From positions 1,736,001-1,800,000 of the forward strand of contig NZ_CP026652.1 of assembly GCF_002946835.1 (NCBI RefSeq): a stretch of 64,000 nt of DNA. The letters run 5' to 3'. A program made the position numbers and the translations under genes. The DNA comes from Streptomyces dengpaensis (GTDB taxonomy: Bacteria > Actinomycetota > Actinomycetes > Streptomycetales > Streptomycetaceae). The notes under the pieces are model-generated. The model had not been told where the DNA came from and did no database searches. It was given only the letters and a program-made list of their open reading frames with translations. How positions within the stretch are numbered: the stretch's first letter is position 1; each line of letters starts with the position of its first letter. This document shows positions 25,060 to 34,781 of the stretch, one piece after another.

Positions 25060-26117
25060 TTTGTCGCCTCCGCGCGCTTGCGGACCCAGTGGTTGAGCAG
25101 GGTCGCCAGGAGCAGCATCACTCCCAGGAAGAACTTGAACCAGTCGGGGTTCCACTCGGCGAACACGATGCCCTTGCTCACCATGCCGAAGATCAGCGCG
25201 CCGACCGCAGCGCCGACCGCGGAGCCGTAGCCGCCGGTGATCAGACAGCCGCCGATGACGGCCGCGATGATGTAGGTCAGCTCGTTGCCGACGCCCTCGC
25301 CGGACTGGACGACGTCGAACGAGAACAGCAGGTGCTGGCCGGAGATCCAGGCGCCGAAGGCGACCCCCATGTAGAGGCCGATCTTGGTCTTGTCGACCGG
25401 GACGCCGACCGCGCGGGCCGCTTCCTCGCCGCCGCCGACGGCGAAGATCCAGTTGCCGACGCGGGTGCGCAGCAGGATCCAGGTGGCTACGGCGACCAGG
25501 GCCAGCCACCACAGGATGGTGATCTTGAAGTCGACGCCGCCGATGGTGATCGTCGAGGCGAACACGTCGTGGGCGGAGGAGAAGCCCTCCATGTCGGAGA
25601 TCGACTTCGTGGAGACCGTGCCGCTGATCAGCTTGGTGAAGCCGAGGTTCATGCCGGTCAGCATCAGGAAGGTGCCGAGCGTGATGATGAAGCTCGGCGG
25701 ATCGGTGCGGGTCAGCATGACGCCGTTGAAGACGCCGATCGCGAGCGTGACGAGGAGCGAGACGAGGACGCCGACCCACACGTTCGCGGTCATCTGGTAG
25801 CTGAACATCGAGGAGATCAGCGCGGAGCTGGTCACCATGACGCCCGCGGAGAGGTCGAACTCGCCGCCGATCATCAGCAGCGCGACCGGGACGGCCATGA
25901 TGCCGATGGTCGACGCGGCGTACAGGACCGTGCTGAGGCTCGTGGCGCGTACGAAGCTGTCCGCGAAGAGCGCGAAGAAGACGAAGACGGCGATCGCGCC
26001 GACCACGGAGCCGAGCTCGGGGCGGCCCATGAGCCTGCGCAGCGGCGAGGTCTTCAGGAGGCGTTCGTCCGCCATGGTGCCCGGCGACGGCGCGGGCGCG
26101 GGTGCCGTGGCGGTCAT
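25056..26117 (-). CDS. Sugar ABC transporter permease (RbsC/XylH type)
   Basis: 353 residues with about nine TM segments, for example [40 protein letters not shown] and [15 protein letters not shown]. The GGEFDLSAG motif and the late [19 protein letters not shown] are standard for the branched BPD_transp_2 family that imports pentoses, inositol and related sugars. Coupled to both neighbours by four-base overlaps. Confidence 0.9.
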   Translation of the reverse strand: MTATAPAPAPSPGTMADERLLKTSPLRRLMGRPELGSVVGAIAVFVFFALFADSFVRATSLSTVLYAASTIGIMAVPVALLMIGGEFDLSAGVMVTSSALISSMFSYQMTANVWVGVLVSLLVTLAIGVFNGVMLTRTDPPSFIITLGTFLMLTGMNLGFTKLISGTVSTKSISDMEGFSSAHDVFASTITIGGVDFKITILWWLALVAVATWILLRTRVGNWIFAVGGGEEAARAVGVPVDKTKIGLYMGVAFGAWISGQHLLFSFDVVQSGEGVGNELTYIIAAVIGGCLITGGYGSAVGAAVGALIFGMVSKGIVFAEWNPDWFKFFLGVMLLLATLLNHWVRKRAEATK

Positions 26118-27118
26118 CGGGTCCCCCGCTCCGCGTAGTCCTCGAGCGCGCCGGCCTGGTCCTTGGTGATGATCTGGGGGCCGGTGAGGACGGGCTTGCC
26201 GCCGCCGAGGAGGTCGGCGTTGTACTTGTACAGCCAGAGCAGGTCGACAGCCTCGTACCCCTGGAGGTACGGCTGCTGGTCGACGGCGAAGCCGAGGGTG
26301 CCGTTCTTGAGCTGCGCGGCCACCTTCTCGTTCAGGTCGAAGGTGTCGATCTCGGCCTTGCTGCCCGCGTCCTGCCTGGCCTTGACCGCGGTGTCCGCGA
26401 AGGGGGCGCCCAGCGTGACGACCGCGTCGATGGACTTGTCGGCCTGCAGCTTGGCGCCGATGGAGGCCTGGACGTCGGGCATGCTGGTGCCCTGGACGTA
26501 GAGGTTCTGCACCTCGCCGTCGAAGGTCTGGCCGACGCCCTCGCAGCGCTGCTCGTGGCCGACGTTGCCCTGCTCGTGCAGGACGCACAGGGCCTTCTTC
26601 TTTCCGCGCTTGTTCAGCTCGTCGCCGACTGCCTCGCCGGCGATCGTCTCGTCCTGGCCGATGTGCGTGAGCGCGCCGAACGCCTTGGACTCCTCGGAAC
26701 CCGAGTTCACCGTGATCACGGGGATGCCGGCCTTCTGGGCGCGCGCGACGGCCGCCTTCATGGCGTCGGGCTTGGCGAGCGTGACGATGATGCCGTCGAC
26801 CTTCTTGTCGACGGCGGCGTCCACGAGCTGCGCCTGCTGCTGTGCCTCGGCGTTGTGCGAGTACAGGAAGTTGATGTTGTCCTTGACGGCGGCCTGCTTG
26901 GCGCCGTTCTGCACGATGTCCCAGAAGGTGTCGCCGTCGCCCGAGTGGGTGATCATGGCGAAGGTCCACCTGGGCGTGTTCACCGCGGCCCTGCCCTGGG
27001 CTGCCGCCGCCTTGCGGGCGTCCTCGGCCCGCTTCCCGCCGGTGCTGCTGCATCCCGCGAGGGACAGCCCGAGCGCCCCTGCGAGCGCGATGCTTACCCA
27101 GGTCCGAGTCCGTGCCAC
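26114..27118 (-). CDS. Sugar ABC transporter substrate-binding lipoprotein
   Basis: 334 residues, starting with GTG after AAGGGGC. Type II signal peptide with lipobox LSLAGC. Periplasmic-binding-protein type 1 fold: [20 protein letters not shown], then [26 protein letters not shown] and [13 protein letters not shown]. These match the RbsB/inositol-binding family. The ligand cannot be read from sequence. A divergent Gfo/Idh dehydrogenase nearby makes myo-inositol or a related polyol possible. First gene of the transporter operon. Confidence 0.9.
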   Translation of the reverse strand: MARTRTWVSIALAGALGLSLAGCSSTGGKRAEDARKAAAAQGRAAVNTPRWTFAMITHSGDGDTFWDIVQNGAKQAAVKDNINFLYSHNAEAQQQAQLVDAAVDKKVDGIIVTLAKPDAMKAAVARAQKAGIPVITVNSGSEESKAFGALTHIGQDETIAGEAVGDELNKRGKKKALCVLHEQGNVGHEQRCEGVGQTFDGEVQNLYVQGTSMPDVQASIGAKLQADKSIDAVVTLGAPFADTAVKARQDAGSKAEIDTFDLNEKVAAQLKNGTLGFAVDQQPYLQGYEAVDLLWLYKYNADLLGGGKPVLTGPQIITKDQAGALEDYAERGTR

Positions 27119-27351
27119 GAGGCCGCGCCCCTTCTTGCCTTGATCCTTGGTGCACCGGGCCCAGCGGCCCGGCGGGCCATCCAGTAGGCCCCGCGGGGAC
27201 CGGCGTCTCACCGGCCCCAAACGCCCAAGTATCAATCACGAGGAACGTGCACCCCATCAGCGGGTCCCGCACACGGTGCATTCCCGCGGTCGCGCCCCAC
27301 CCTGGTCACGGCCGTACGACGAGCCCAGTCACGGCCGTAAGGTGAGCCGCA
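27119..27351. other. Promoter region of the transporter operon
   Basis: The leader contains no gene. Its distal part carries the 23-bp repeats that extend from the GntR gene end. A promoter for the transporter operon is expected nearer 27119-27300, but I see no clear -35/-10 pair. Confidence 0.4.
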
Positions 27352-27362
27352 TCACGGCCGTA
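27306..27362. repeat. Three 23-bp-phased repeats of the GntR gene 3' end
   Basis: TCACGGCCGTA occurs at 27306, 27329 and 27352, exactly 23 bases apart. The last copy contains the stop codon of the GntR gene (LLVRP-stop). Duplication has therefore copied the gene's end twice downstream. The unit may also be a binding site, because ACGGCCGT is palindromic. Confidence 0.75.
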
Positions 27363-28116
27363 CGAGGAGCTGGAACTCGAAGGAGTAGCGCGAGGCGCGG
27401 TAGATGTGCGTGCCGAACTCGACGGCGCGGCCCGTGTCGTCGAAGGTCGTGCGCTGCATGGTGAGCAGGGGCGCGCCGGCCGGTTCACCGAGCCGCTCGC
27501 CCTCCTCCGCGGTGGCCGCGCGGGCGCCGACGGACTGGCGGGCGCTGTGCAGGGTGATGCCCGCCGCGCGCATCAGCCGGTACAGCCCGGTGGCCTCCAT
27601 CTGCGCGCTGTCCAGCTTCAGCAGGTCGGGCGGCAGATAGTTGCAGAGGTACGCCATCGGCTCGCCGTGGGCGAGACGCAGCCGCTCCACGCGGTGCACC
27701 TCGCTGCCCTCGGCCACGCCCAGGGCGGCCGCGACCTCGGCGGACGCCGGTACGACCGTGTTCACGACCACCTGGGTCGCCGGGCGCTGGCCCGCCGATT
27801 CCAGGTCGTCGTAGAGGCTGCTGAGCTCCAGCGGGCGCTTGACCTGGCTGTGTACGACCTGGGTGCCCACGCCGCGGCGCCGTACGAGCAGCCCCTTGTC
27901 GACGAGGGACTGGATGGCCTGGCGGACCGTGGGCCGGGACAGTCCGAGCCGCCCGGCGAGCTCGATCTCGTTGCCCAGCAGGCTGCCCGGGGTCAGCGTC
28001 CCGTGCTCGATCGCGGCCTCCAGCTGCTGGGACAGCTGGAAGTAGAGCGGGACCGGGCTGCTGCGGTCGACGCTCAGCTGGAGCGAGAGGGTCGGATCGA
28101 CATCTGGTTTGGGCAC
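27352..28116 (-). CDS. GntR/HutC-type transcriptional regulator
   Basis: 254 residues from GTG at 28116. N-terminal winged HTH: SPVPLYFQLSQQLEAAIEHG, NEIELAGRLGLSRPTVRQAI, then GLLVRRRGVGTQVV. C-terminal UTRA ligand-binding domain: GSEVHRVERLRLAHGEPMAY and a final RYSFEFQLLVRP. HutC-subfamily members sense sugars or their phosphates. It is divergent from the Gfo/Idh gene and adjacent to the transporter, so it probably controls both; a 12-bp palindrome sits in the shared promoter region. Confidence 0.9.
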   Translation of the reverse strand: MPKPDVDPTLSLQLSVDRSSPVPLYFQLSQQLEAAIEHGTLTPGSLLGNEIELAGRLGLSRPTVRQAIQSLVDKGLLVRRRGVGTQVVHSQVKRPLELSSLYDDLESAGQRPATQVVVNTVVPASAEVAAALGVAEGSEVHRVERLRLAHGEPMAYLCNYLPPDLLKLDSAQMEATGLYRLMRAAGITLHSARQSVGARAATAEEGERLGEPAGAPLLTMQRTTFDDTGRAVEFGTHIYRASRYSFEFQLLVRP

Positions 28117-28165
28117 GGCCCGAGCGTAGCTCCGTGAGATGTTGACGGGAAGTTGTGAAGTTCGA

Positions 28166-28211
28166 TTGTCCGGACAAACCATTGACACGATGCCGGGTGC
28201 GCCCCCAATTT
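28166..28211 (+). promoter_or_regulatory. GntR-type operator and leaderless promoter of the Gfo/Idh gene
   Basis: TTGTCCGGACAA (28166-28177) is a perfect 12-bp palindrome with the GT...AC half-sites typical of GntR operators. It is followed directly by TTGACA (28182-28187) and, 18 bases on, CAATTT (28206-28211). The dehydrogenase ATG at 28218 is about seven bases after that -10 and has no ribosome site, so the mRNA is probably leaderless. Confidence 0.65.
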
Positions 28212-28217
28212 GTTCCC

Positions 28218-29231
28218 ATGCGCATCGGACTCATCGGAGCGGGTCGTATCGGCACATTCCACGCGACCACTCTCAGCCGCCACCGTGAGGTCGGCGGCTC
28301 CCTCATCGTCACGGACGCGGACACCGCGCGGGCCCATCGGCTGGCGGACCGGCTGGGCGCGACGGCGGCGCCCAGCGTCGACGAGGTCTTCACCTGGGGC
28401 GTGGACGCCGTGGTGATCACCGCGGCCACGTCGGCCCACGCCGAACTGATCGGTCGGGCAGCACGCTCGGGGCTCCCCGTCTTCTGCGAGAAGCCCATCG
28501 CCCTCGATCTGCAGGGCACGCTGGCCGCGCTCGCCGAGGTCGACGCCGCGGGGACGGTCCTGCAACTGGGCTTCCAGCGGCGCTTCGACGCGGGCTACAC
28601 CACCGCCCGCGAGGCGGTGCGGTCGGGACGGCTCGGCCGGCTGCACACGGTCCGGGCGATGACGTCCGACCCGGCGCCGCCCCCGGCCGGCTACCTATCG
28701 CTCTCCGGCGGGCTCTACCGGGACTGTCTGATCCACGACTTCGACATGCTGCGCTGGGTCACGGGCCGCGAGGTCACCGAGGTGTACGCGACCGGGTCCG
28801 ACGCCGGGCCCGCGATGTTCCGCGAGGCCGGGGACATCGACACCGCCGCGGCCGTCCTCACCCTCGACGACGGCACGCTCGCCACGGCGACGGCGACGCG
28901 GATGAACGGCGCGGGCTACGACGTACGGATGGAGCTGGCCGGCGAGCTGGACCAGATCGCCGTCGGCCTCGACGACCGTACGCCGATCGCCTCCACCGAA
29001 CCGGCCGGGCCGCCGCCCGCCGACAAGCCGTGGACCGGTTTCCTGGAGCGCTTCGGGCCCGCGTACGAGGCCGAGCTCGCCGCCTTCGTCGAGGTCGTCC
29101 GCGGTGAACGCGCCAACCCCTGCGACGGCCGCGAGGCCCTGCAGGCCCTGCGCATCGCCGAGGCCTGCGTCCTGTCGCGACAGGAGCGGCGCTCGGTGCG
29201 GCTCGGGGAGATCGCGGGCGGACGGGACTGA
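28218..29231 (+). CDS. Gfo/Idh/MocA-family oxidoreductase (inositol 2-dehydrogenase-like)
   Basis: 337 residues. The Rossmann start MRIGLIGAGRIGTFHATTL binds NAD(P), with conserved CEKPIALDL (catalytic lysine in EKP) at ~97-105. The C-terminal dehydrogenase domain has GGLYRDCLIHDFDMLRWVTG, with the HDFD catalytic motif, as in myo-inositol 2-dehydrogenase. It oxidises a cyclitol or sugar in the cytoplasm. Divergent from the GntR regulator; context suggests that the transporter brings in its substrate. Inositol is the best guess but not demonstrated. Confidence 0.85.
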   Translation: MRIGLIGAGRIGTFHATTLSRHREVGGSLIVTDADTARAHRLADRLGATAAPSVDEVFTWGVDAVVITAATSAHAELIGRAARSGLPVFCEKPIALDLQGTLAALAEVDAAGTVLQLGFQRRFDAGYTTAREAVRSGRLGRLHTVRAMTSDPAPPPAGYLSLSGGLYRDCLIHDFDMLRWVTGREVTEVYATGSDAGPAMFREAGDIDTAAAVLTLDDGTLATATATRMNGAGYDVRMELAGELDQIAVGLDDRTPIASTEPAGPPPADKPWTGFLERFGPAYEAELAAFVEVVRGERANPCDGREALQALRIAEACVLSRQERRSVRLGEIAGGRD

Positions 29232-29253
29232 GCACCGCCTCGCGTCGTCCCGA

Positions 29254-29307
29254 TCAGTGCCCGTCCTCCTCCAGAAGCCCCGCGTCGTACGTCAACAGGG
29301 CGATCTC
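29254..29307 (-). pseudogene. Terminal remnant, LuxR/NarL regulator-like
   Basis: Seventeen codons read EIALLTYDAGLLEEDGH and then stop. This resembles the last helix of NarL/LuxR response regulators (…VQIALLAYDAGLL). The frame is broken upstream by the DMT transporter remnant. Too short to be certain; it is reported because it forms one of three fused gene ends here. Confidence 0.4.
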
Positions 29308-29870
29308 CGGCGCCCCCACGCGGTCCCCGCGAGGACGAGTGCGCCGCCCGCCAGGCCGAGCACCCCGAGCCGTTCACCGCCGAGGGCGATCCCCGCGGCG
29401 GCGGCCCACAGGGGCTCGGTTCCGAGGAGCAGACTGACCCGGGACGGCGAGGTCCGGCGCACCGCCCGCATCTGCACGAAGAAGGCGAACAGCGTGCAGA
29501 ACACGGAGAGGAACAGCAGCCCGGCCCACGCCCGCAGGCCGAAGCCCGCGGCCGTGCTCCACGGCGTGGTGTCGGCGCCGGTCGACAGCACCGCGAACAC
29601 CGCGACGGCGGCGCCGAGTTGGACCGTGGTCAGCGGTAGCGCCTCGGCGCCCTGCACGGACTTGACGCGTGACATGGCGAGCACATGCACGGTGCGGGCG
29701 AGGGCGGCCAGCAGCATCAGCAGATCGCCGAGCGATGGACGCGTGAAACCGCCGCCCTGGGTGAGCAGTACGACGCCGAGTACGAAGACACCGGCCGCGG
29801 CGAGGAACGCACGCGAGGGACGCACCCGGGTCACGGCCGCTTCGGCGAGCGGCGTGAAGATCATGGTCAG
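29292..29870 (-). pseudogene. 5'-truncated EamA/DMT-family transporter
   Basis: About 190 codons from SLTMIFTPLAEAAVTRVRPS to AGTAWGRRR correspond to the end of the first EamA repeat plus the full second repeat: ~6 TM helices, with GTEPLWAAAAGIALGGERLG being the conserved motif before the last two helices. Full family members have ~300 residues and 10 TM. The upstream half is missing and the frame continues into antisense of an SDR fragment. Probably non-functional. Confidence 0.75.
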
Positions 29871-29882
29871 GCTGATGATGCG

Positions 29883-29936
29883 GCCGGCTACGTCACGGGG
29901 GCGGAGTTCTCGGTGGACGGGGGGCATGCCGCCTGA
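29883..29936 (+). pseudogene. C-terminal remnant of a short-chain dehydrogenase
   Basis: Seventeen codons AGYVTGAEFSVDGGHAA and stop are the near-universal end of classical SDR proteins (…ITGA…VDGG…). Nothing upstream is SDR-like, so this is a deletion scar fused back-to-back with the truncated DMT gene. Confidence 0.65.
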
Positions 29937-29948
29937 GGGCCCAGGGTT

Positions 29949-30959
29949 TCAGGACAGACCCTGCTCCACCCGGTGCACATAGCTGAAATCGTGGTCGTCG
30001 CGCGCCCTGCTCAGCGGGCGGATTTCTCGGGTCGCCACGTTGATCGCGTAGCCGCTGCCCGCGCCCAGGAGCCACCCGAAATCGGGGATCACCAAGGCGC
30101 CCACGGCCGCGGCGGCCACCCCCACCGTGACCGTTACGCTCCTGTTCACCCATGCCATTCGGCTGCTCTTCGCGGCTCCCCGGTAGTCCTTCGCCGCCTG
30201 CTTCAGCTCAACTTCCAGTTGTGCCAGGACGTCGGCGGGATGGTCGTAGTCCCGGCGCAGATCTCCCAGCATGCGGTGGAGGGCGCGCATCAGGCGCAGC
30301 CGCTCGTCGTCATAACGCTCACGGAAGGCGAGGACGTCGGCGGTCGCCGTGCCTGGGGCGGGGACGGGCAGCAGTTTGCCGAGTTCCACCTCCCAGGCGG
30401 GCACACGGTCCTGTGCGGGGGCGCGCAGGGCCCACCGGTACGCCTCGTCGTTCTCGGTGTAAGGGACGTACGAAGCGCGATCGCCACAGGCCAGTTCCCG
30501 CACCGTGACACCGATAATCAGCTGCCAGACCTCGGTCGGCACGGTCAGGCTCCAGAAACCGCGCTCCCGGTTCGGGACGGCCAGGTCGAGGCGGAGCAGC
30601 TCCCGCTCAAGCCAATAGCTCATCTTCGAGCCGTAGATGACAGAGTTCGGTACGAGCCCCCACCGGTCACGGTTCCTGGAGAGCCGGTGCAGTTCCTCCA
30701 TCAGCACCTGGGAGGCCGAGTTGCCACGGAACGCGCCCCGGTATTCAGGGTCTTGCAGCACCTCCATGGAGCGGCGGTCGAAGGTGAGTGGCGTGTACAG
30801 ACCTCGCCGCCGCAGGTCCTTCAAGTCCGGCGACACCGCCGCGTCGTAGATCTCGGACTCTCGCGGTACGACTGAGGCGACGCCGTCCCAGTAGAGCAGC
30901 GCCTGATGGACGATCTCCGTGGGCGGGGTCACCAGCGGGTAGTAAAGCAGAACGGCCAT
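29949..30959 (-). CDS. DUF6236-family protein with a C-terminal membrane hairpin
   Basis: 336 residues. The start AVLLYYPLVTPPTEIVHQAL, then LYWDGVASVVPRE, matches the DUF6236 pattern (YYP at the start, LYWD-x-h-x-VVP). The middle is hydrophilic and helical. Near the C terminus SVTVTVGVAAAAVGALVIPD is hydrophobic and could span the membrane. Function unknown. It is transcribed alone, between a gene scar and the allantoin genes, so it may be an accessory insertion. Start is the ATG at 30959. Confidence 0.6.
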   Translation of the reverse strand: MAVLLYYPLVTPPTEIVHQALLYWDGVASVVPRESEIYDAAVSPDLKDLRRRGLYTPLTFDRRSMEVLQDPEYRGAFRGNSASQVLMEELHRLSRNRDRWGLVPNSVIYGSKMSYWLERELLRLDLAVPNRERGFWSLTVPTEVWQLIIGVTVRELACGDRASYVPYTENDEAYRWALRAPAQDRVPAWEVELGKLLPVPAPGTATADVLAFRERYDDERLRLMRALHRMLGDLRRDYDHPADVLAQLEVELKQAAKDYRGAAKSSRMAWVNRSVTVTVGVAAAAVGALVIPDFGWLLGAGSGYAINVATREIRPLSRARDDHDFSYVHRVEQGLS

Positions 30960-31077
30960 CAGGTCTCCCCCGGCATGAACTTCTCGCCTGCAAGCGGTAG
31001 TTCAACCTAGCGGAACGCCACAGCCCGTAGGGCACACCCAGGTCGTACCGCGGGTGCGCCCCCACGATGCCGCGGGG

Positions 31078-33621
31078 TCAGCCGCCCAACTCCTGGTGGC
31101 GGGCCGCCAGTCGGGCCGCGCCCTCCTCCGTGAGGGAGCCGAACAGGCGCAGGCGGGAGATGCCGCCGTCGGGGAAGATGTCCACGCGCGCGTGGGTGGC
31201 GACTGCCGGGTCCGGGAGCACGAAGCGGTGGTTGGTGTCCGGCTGGAGGCGGGTGCGCGGCAGGATCTCCGTCCAGTCGCCGTCCGCGCTGTCGGCCACC
31301 GACACCGACGCCCACCCCGCCGCGTTGCCCTTCAAGTACGCCGTGTCGATCTCGATGGCGCGGATCTCGGACTGGGCCACCAGCTGATACCGGATCCAGT
31401 CGTTGCCCTGGTCGCGGCGACGGCGCGTCTCCCAGCCGTCGTCCATCTTGCGGGAGCGCCCGGGCTGGATGGTGTTGGTGGCGGGCGAGTAGAAGAGGTT
31501 GGACGCGTCCTCGACCTGGCCGCCGTTCTCCAGGGCGACGACGTCGAAGGTGCCGAGAACCGCAAGCCACTTCGGGTCCGGAACCGCCTCTCCGTACACC
31601 CGCAGACGCGCGATGCCCCCGTCAGGGTGCTGGTTGACGCGCAGGTGCGTGAAGCGCTGCTCGACGGAGACGGCGAAGCCGTTCGCCGCGTGCCCGCCGA
31701 CCGCCGTGCGCGGGACGAGCGTCGTCCACTTCACGTCGTCGGCGAGGAGTTCCTCGGGCGACGGGGAGCCGGCGACGGACGCGCCCTCGACGGACACGGC
31801 CTGCGGGTAGTTGCCGCGGAAGTGGGCGGTGTCCACGACGATGCCGCGGATCACGCCGGGCGCGCCGAGGCGGACCAGCGCCCAGTCGTGGTCCTCCGCC
31901 GTCGGCCACGGGTGCCCGGCCGAGGCACCGCGGCGCCGCCGCGTCTCCCAGCCGTCCATGATCTTGCCCTTGTGGCCGAAGCGCTCGGGGTCGAACTCCG
32001 CACGCTCGGGCACCAGCAGGTTCTCGCGCTGGGCGAAGAACTCGTCGTTGGCGGCGATGACACCGGCACCGAGCCGCCGGTCGGCGAGGTTGGCGTACTG
32101 GGTGAAGGGGAAGTCGTCGGTGCGGTAGTCCGCGTACGGGTCGCCGCCTCCGTAGGGGTTCGCGTCGCCGGTGAAACGAGCCAGAGGCGATGGATGCTGC
32201 GCCGTCACGATGATCGATCCGCCTTTCGAGGTTCGGCCCCCGCGGGTGCGCGAGCGGGTGCGTGATGACGGGTGCCGGGACAGGAGTTGGCCGGTCGGTT
32301 CGCCGAACTCGCCGTCGGCCACGATGCGTTCGCCGCGCAGCCAGGTGGACTTGACGACACCGCTGAGGGTCTTGCCCGCGTACGCCGTGACCCGGTTGCG
32401 GTGCTGGAGCGCGGCCGGGTCCACGGTGAAGGTCTCGTCGGGGGCGAGGACCGCGAAGTCGGCGTCGCGTCCGGCCTCGATGGCGCCCTTCTGACCGAGC
32501 CCCGCGAGGTGCGCCGTGCGCGTGGACATCCAGCGGACGACGTCCTCTAGGCCGTAGCCCCGCTTGCGGGCCTCCGTCCAGACCGCCGACAGGCTCAGCT
32601 GGAGGCCGGAGATGCCGCCCCACGCGGTCGCGAAGTCGTCGGTCTTCAGGTCGGCCGTCGACGGCGAGTGGTCGGTGACGACACAGTCGATGATGCCGTC
32701 GGTGAGCGCCTGCCACAGCAGGTCCTGGTTGGCGGCCTCGCGGATGGGCGGGCAGCACTTGAACTCGCTGGCGCCGTCCGGGACTTCCTCGGCGGTGAGC
32801 GTGAGGTAGTGCGGGCAGGTCTCCACCGTGAGCCGTACGCCCTCGGCCTTCGCGGCGGCGATCAGCGGCAGCGCGTCGCTGGACGACAGGTGCAGCACGT
32901 GTACGCGCGCGTTGAGGCGCCTGGCCTGGGCGATGACGTTCTCGATGGCGGTGTCCTCGGCGTCGCGCGGGCGCGAGGCGAGGAAGTCTGTGTATTTCAT
33001 GGCCTTCTGCCCGCCCATCCGCGGGGCGGCGGACAGGTGGTGCGGGTCTTCGGCGTGCACGATCAGCAGGCCGTCGAATCCGGCGATCTCGGTGAGGGAC
33101 CGGGCGAGTTGCTCCTGGTCCAGCTCGGGGAACTCGTCGACTCCGGAGGGCGACAGGAACGCCTTGAAGCCGAAGACGCCCGCGTCGTGCAGCGGCCTGA
33201 GGTCCTTGACGTTGCCGGGCAGCGCGCCGCCCCAGAAGCCGACGTCGATGTGCGCCTTGGAGCGGGCGACGTCCTTCTTCGTGCGGAGGTGGTCGACCGT
33301 CGTCGTCGGGGGGAGGGAGTTGAGCGGCATGTCGATCAGGGTGGTGATGCCACCGGCGGCCGCGGCGCGTGTCGCGGTCCAGAAGCCCTCCCACTCCGTG
33401 CGGCCGGGGTCGTTGACATGGACGTGCGTGTCGACGAGGCCGGGCAGCAGGACGTCGTCGCCGAAGTCCTCCCGCCGGGCACCGGCCGGCACCTCCGCGT
33501 CGTACGCGAGCACGGCCGTGATCTTCCCCGCGGCGACCGCGACCGAGGCGGCACGCGTCCCTTCGGGAGTGATGACGCGCGTCGAGCGCAGCACCCGTTC
33601 GACCGTTCCGACGTCGGACAC
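31078..33621 (-). CDS. Allantoinase-allantoicase in one open frame (AllB-Alc)
   Basis: 847 codons without a stop. The first ~445 are allantoinase: metal ligands [11 protein letters not shown], carbamylated-Lys segment [29 protein letters not shown] and VVTDHSPS. The last ~376 are allantoicase, with two related jelly-roll repeats: [20 protein letters not shown] and [19 protein letters not shown]. In other streptomycetes these are separate genes that convert allantoin to allantoate and then to ureidoglycolate plus urea. Here the usual stop after [11 protein letters not shown] is absent. Start GTG at 33621 after AGAGGGG. Divergent from an IclR regulator. Confidence 0.88.
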   Translation of the reverse strand: MSDVGTVERVLRSTRVITPEGTRAASVAVAAGKITAVLAYDAEVPAGARREDFGDDVLLPGLVDTHVHVNDPGRTEWEGFWTATRAAAAGGITTLIDMPLNSLPPTTTVDHLRTKKDVARSKAHIDVGFWGGALPGNVKDLRPLHDAGVFGFKAFLSPSGVDEFPELDQEQLARSLTEIAGFDGLLIVHAEDPHHLSAAPRMGGQKAMKYTDFLASRPRDAEDTAIENVIAQARRLNARVHVLHLSSSDALPLIAAAKAEGVRLTVETCPHYLTLTAEEVPDGASEFKCCPPIREAANQDLLWQALTDGIIDCVVTDHSPSTADLKTDDFATAWGGISGLQLSLSAVWTEARKRGYGLEDVVRWMSTRTAHLAGLGQKGAIEAGRDADFAVLAPDETFTVDPAALQHRNRVTAYAGKTLSGVVKSTWLRGERIVADGEFGEPTGQLLSRHPSSRTRSRTRGGRTSKGGSIIVTAQHPSPLARFTGDANPYGGGDPYADYRTDDFPFTQYANLADRRLGAGVIAANDEFFAQRENLLVPERAEFDPERFGHKGKIMDGWETRRRRGASAGHPWPTAEDHDWALVRLGAPGVIRGIVVDTAHFRGNYPQAVSVEGASVAGSPSPEELLADDVKWTTLVPRTAVGGHAANGFAVSVEQRFTHLRVNQHPDGGIARLRVYGEAVPDPKWLAVLGTFDVVALENGGQVEDASNLFYSPATNTIQPGRSRKMDDGWETRRRRDQGNDWIRYQLVAQSEIRAIEIDTAYLKGNAAGWASVSVADSADGDWTEILPRTRLQPDTNHRFVLPDPAVATHARVDIFPDGGISRLRLFGSLTEEGAARLAARHQELGG
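32206..32208 (-). other. alc: Internal GTG: likely separate start of allantoicase
   Basis: Within the fused frame, GTG-ACG-GCG-CAG at 32208 begins [20 protein letters not shown], the normal allantoicase N terminus, with AAAGGCGG about ten bases upstream. If used, it gives a 376-residue allantoicase (31078-32208) beside the fused polypeptide. Confidence 0.6.
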
Positions 33622-33945
33622 CCGGACCCCTCTCTGCCGTTGTCGACTCCCGATACGCGGGTTTACGCCCACGTAACAAAATTCAACGTTCTGTTGAAGG
33701 AGTCTTCACTCCGGCTCTCACCTCGTCAAGAGCCCGCTTCTTCACTCTCCCCCCGATCCACCTACCCTCTGGCATATCCGCAAAGTGGAAGTAGAATTCC
33801 AACCAGCAGAACGTTGCCACGCGCAACCTGGGAGTCAACCAACTCCCCGGTAGGCTGCATCCCTGCCCACCCGTCTCCCGCCACCGCCCTGTCCGAGACC
33901 CTTCGGGTCGCCCCTCTGAATTCCGCGCCTGAAAGGACCGCCGCC
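33622..33945. promoter_or_regulatory. Divergent allantoin/IclR promoter region with two palindromes
   Basis: TTCAACGTTCTGTTGAA (33682-33698) has 6-bp perfect arms and lies ~60 bp from the allantoinase start. TGGAAGTAGAATTCCA (33786-33801) has 5-bp perfect arms with a 6-base spacer. The second resembles GGAA/TTCC operators of IclR/AllR-type regulators. Both would suit control of both divergent genes by the adjacent IclR protein. Confidence 0.55.
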
Positions 33946-34749
33946 GTGCCGTCGTCCAGCGCCAGCACCACCGACGCCGCCAAGTCACCCGCTCCCAGCG
34001 GCGGCGTCCAGTCCCTCGAGCGCGCCTTCGATCTGCTCGAGCGCATGGCGAACGCCGGCGGCGAGGTCGGCCTGAGCGAGCTGTCGGCGAGCAGCGGGCT
34101 GCCGCTGCCCACCATCCACCGGCTCATGCGCACGCTGGTGGCCTGCGGATACGTACGACAGCAGACCAACCGCCGGTACGCGCTCGGCCCCCGCCTGATC
34201 CGCCTCGGGGAGTCCGCCTCCCGGCTGCTCGGCACCTGGGCCCGCCCGTACCTCGCCCGCCTCGTCGAGGAGACTGGCGAGACCGCGAACATGGCGCTGC
34301 TCGACGGGGACGAGATCGTCTACGTCGCCCAGGTGCCGTCCAAGCACTCGATGCGCATGTTCACCGAGGTGGGCCGCCGGGTGCTGCCGCACTCCACGGG
34401 CGTGGGCAAGGCGCTGCTCGCGCACACCCCGGACGACGAGGTGCGCGCGCTGCTGGCCCGTACGGGCATGCCCGCCGCGACGGAGAAGACGATCACCACG
34501 CCGGACGGCTTCCTCGCCGCGCTCGACGAGGTGCGCCGGCTCGGTTACGCGGTCGACGACAACGAGCAGGAGATCGGCGTCCGCTGCCTGGCCGTCTCCG
34601 TACCCGACTCCCCCACCGCCGCCGCCATTTCGATCTCCGGCCCGGCGGGCCGGGTCACCGACGCGGCCACCGAGAAGATCGTGCCCGTGCTGCAACAGGT
34701 CGCGTCGGAGCTGTCGGGGGCCCTGGCCAGTTCCGGGCCCGGGGCCTGA
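33946..34749 (+). CDS. IclR-family regulator of the allantoin genes (AllR-like)
   Basis: 267 residues. N-terminal winged HTH: GVQSLERAFDLLERMANAGG, then GLSELSASSGLPLPTIHRLM. C-terminal IclR effector domain: GRRVLPHSTGVGKALLAHTP, EIGVRCLAVSVPDS and the final AISISGPAGRVT. GTG start after AGGA. Family members here sense allantoate or glyoxylate-type ligands and repress catabolism; the genomic position strongly suggests control of allantoinase/allantoicase and malate synthase. Confidence 0.88.
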   Translation: MPSSSASTTDAAKSPAPSGGVQSLERAFDLLERMANAGGEVGLSELSASSGLPLPTIHRLMRTLVACGYVRQQTNRRYALGPRLIRLGESASRLLGTWARPYLARLVEETGETANMALLDGDEIVYVAQVPSKHSMRMFTEVGRRVLPHSTGVGKALLAHTPDDEVRALLARTGMPAATEKTITTPDGFLAALDEVRRLGYAVDDNEQEIGVRCLAVSVPDSPTAAAISISGPAGRVTDAATEKIVPVLQQVASELSGALASSGPGA

Positions 34750-34781
34750 TCAGAGCCCCGAGGCCCCAGGGACGTGCGGGG

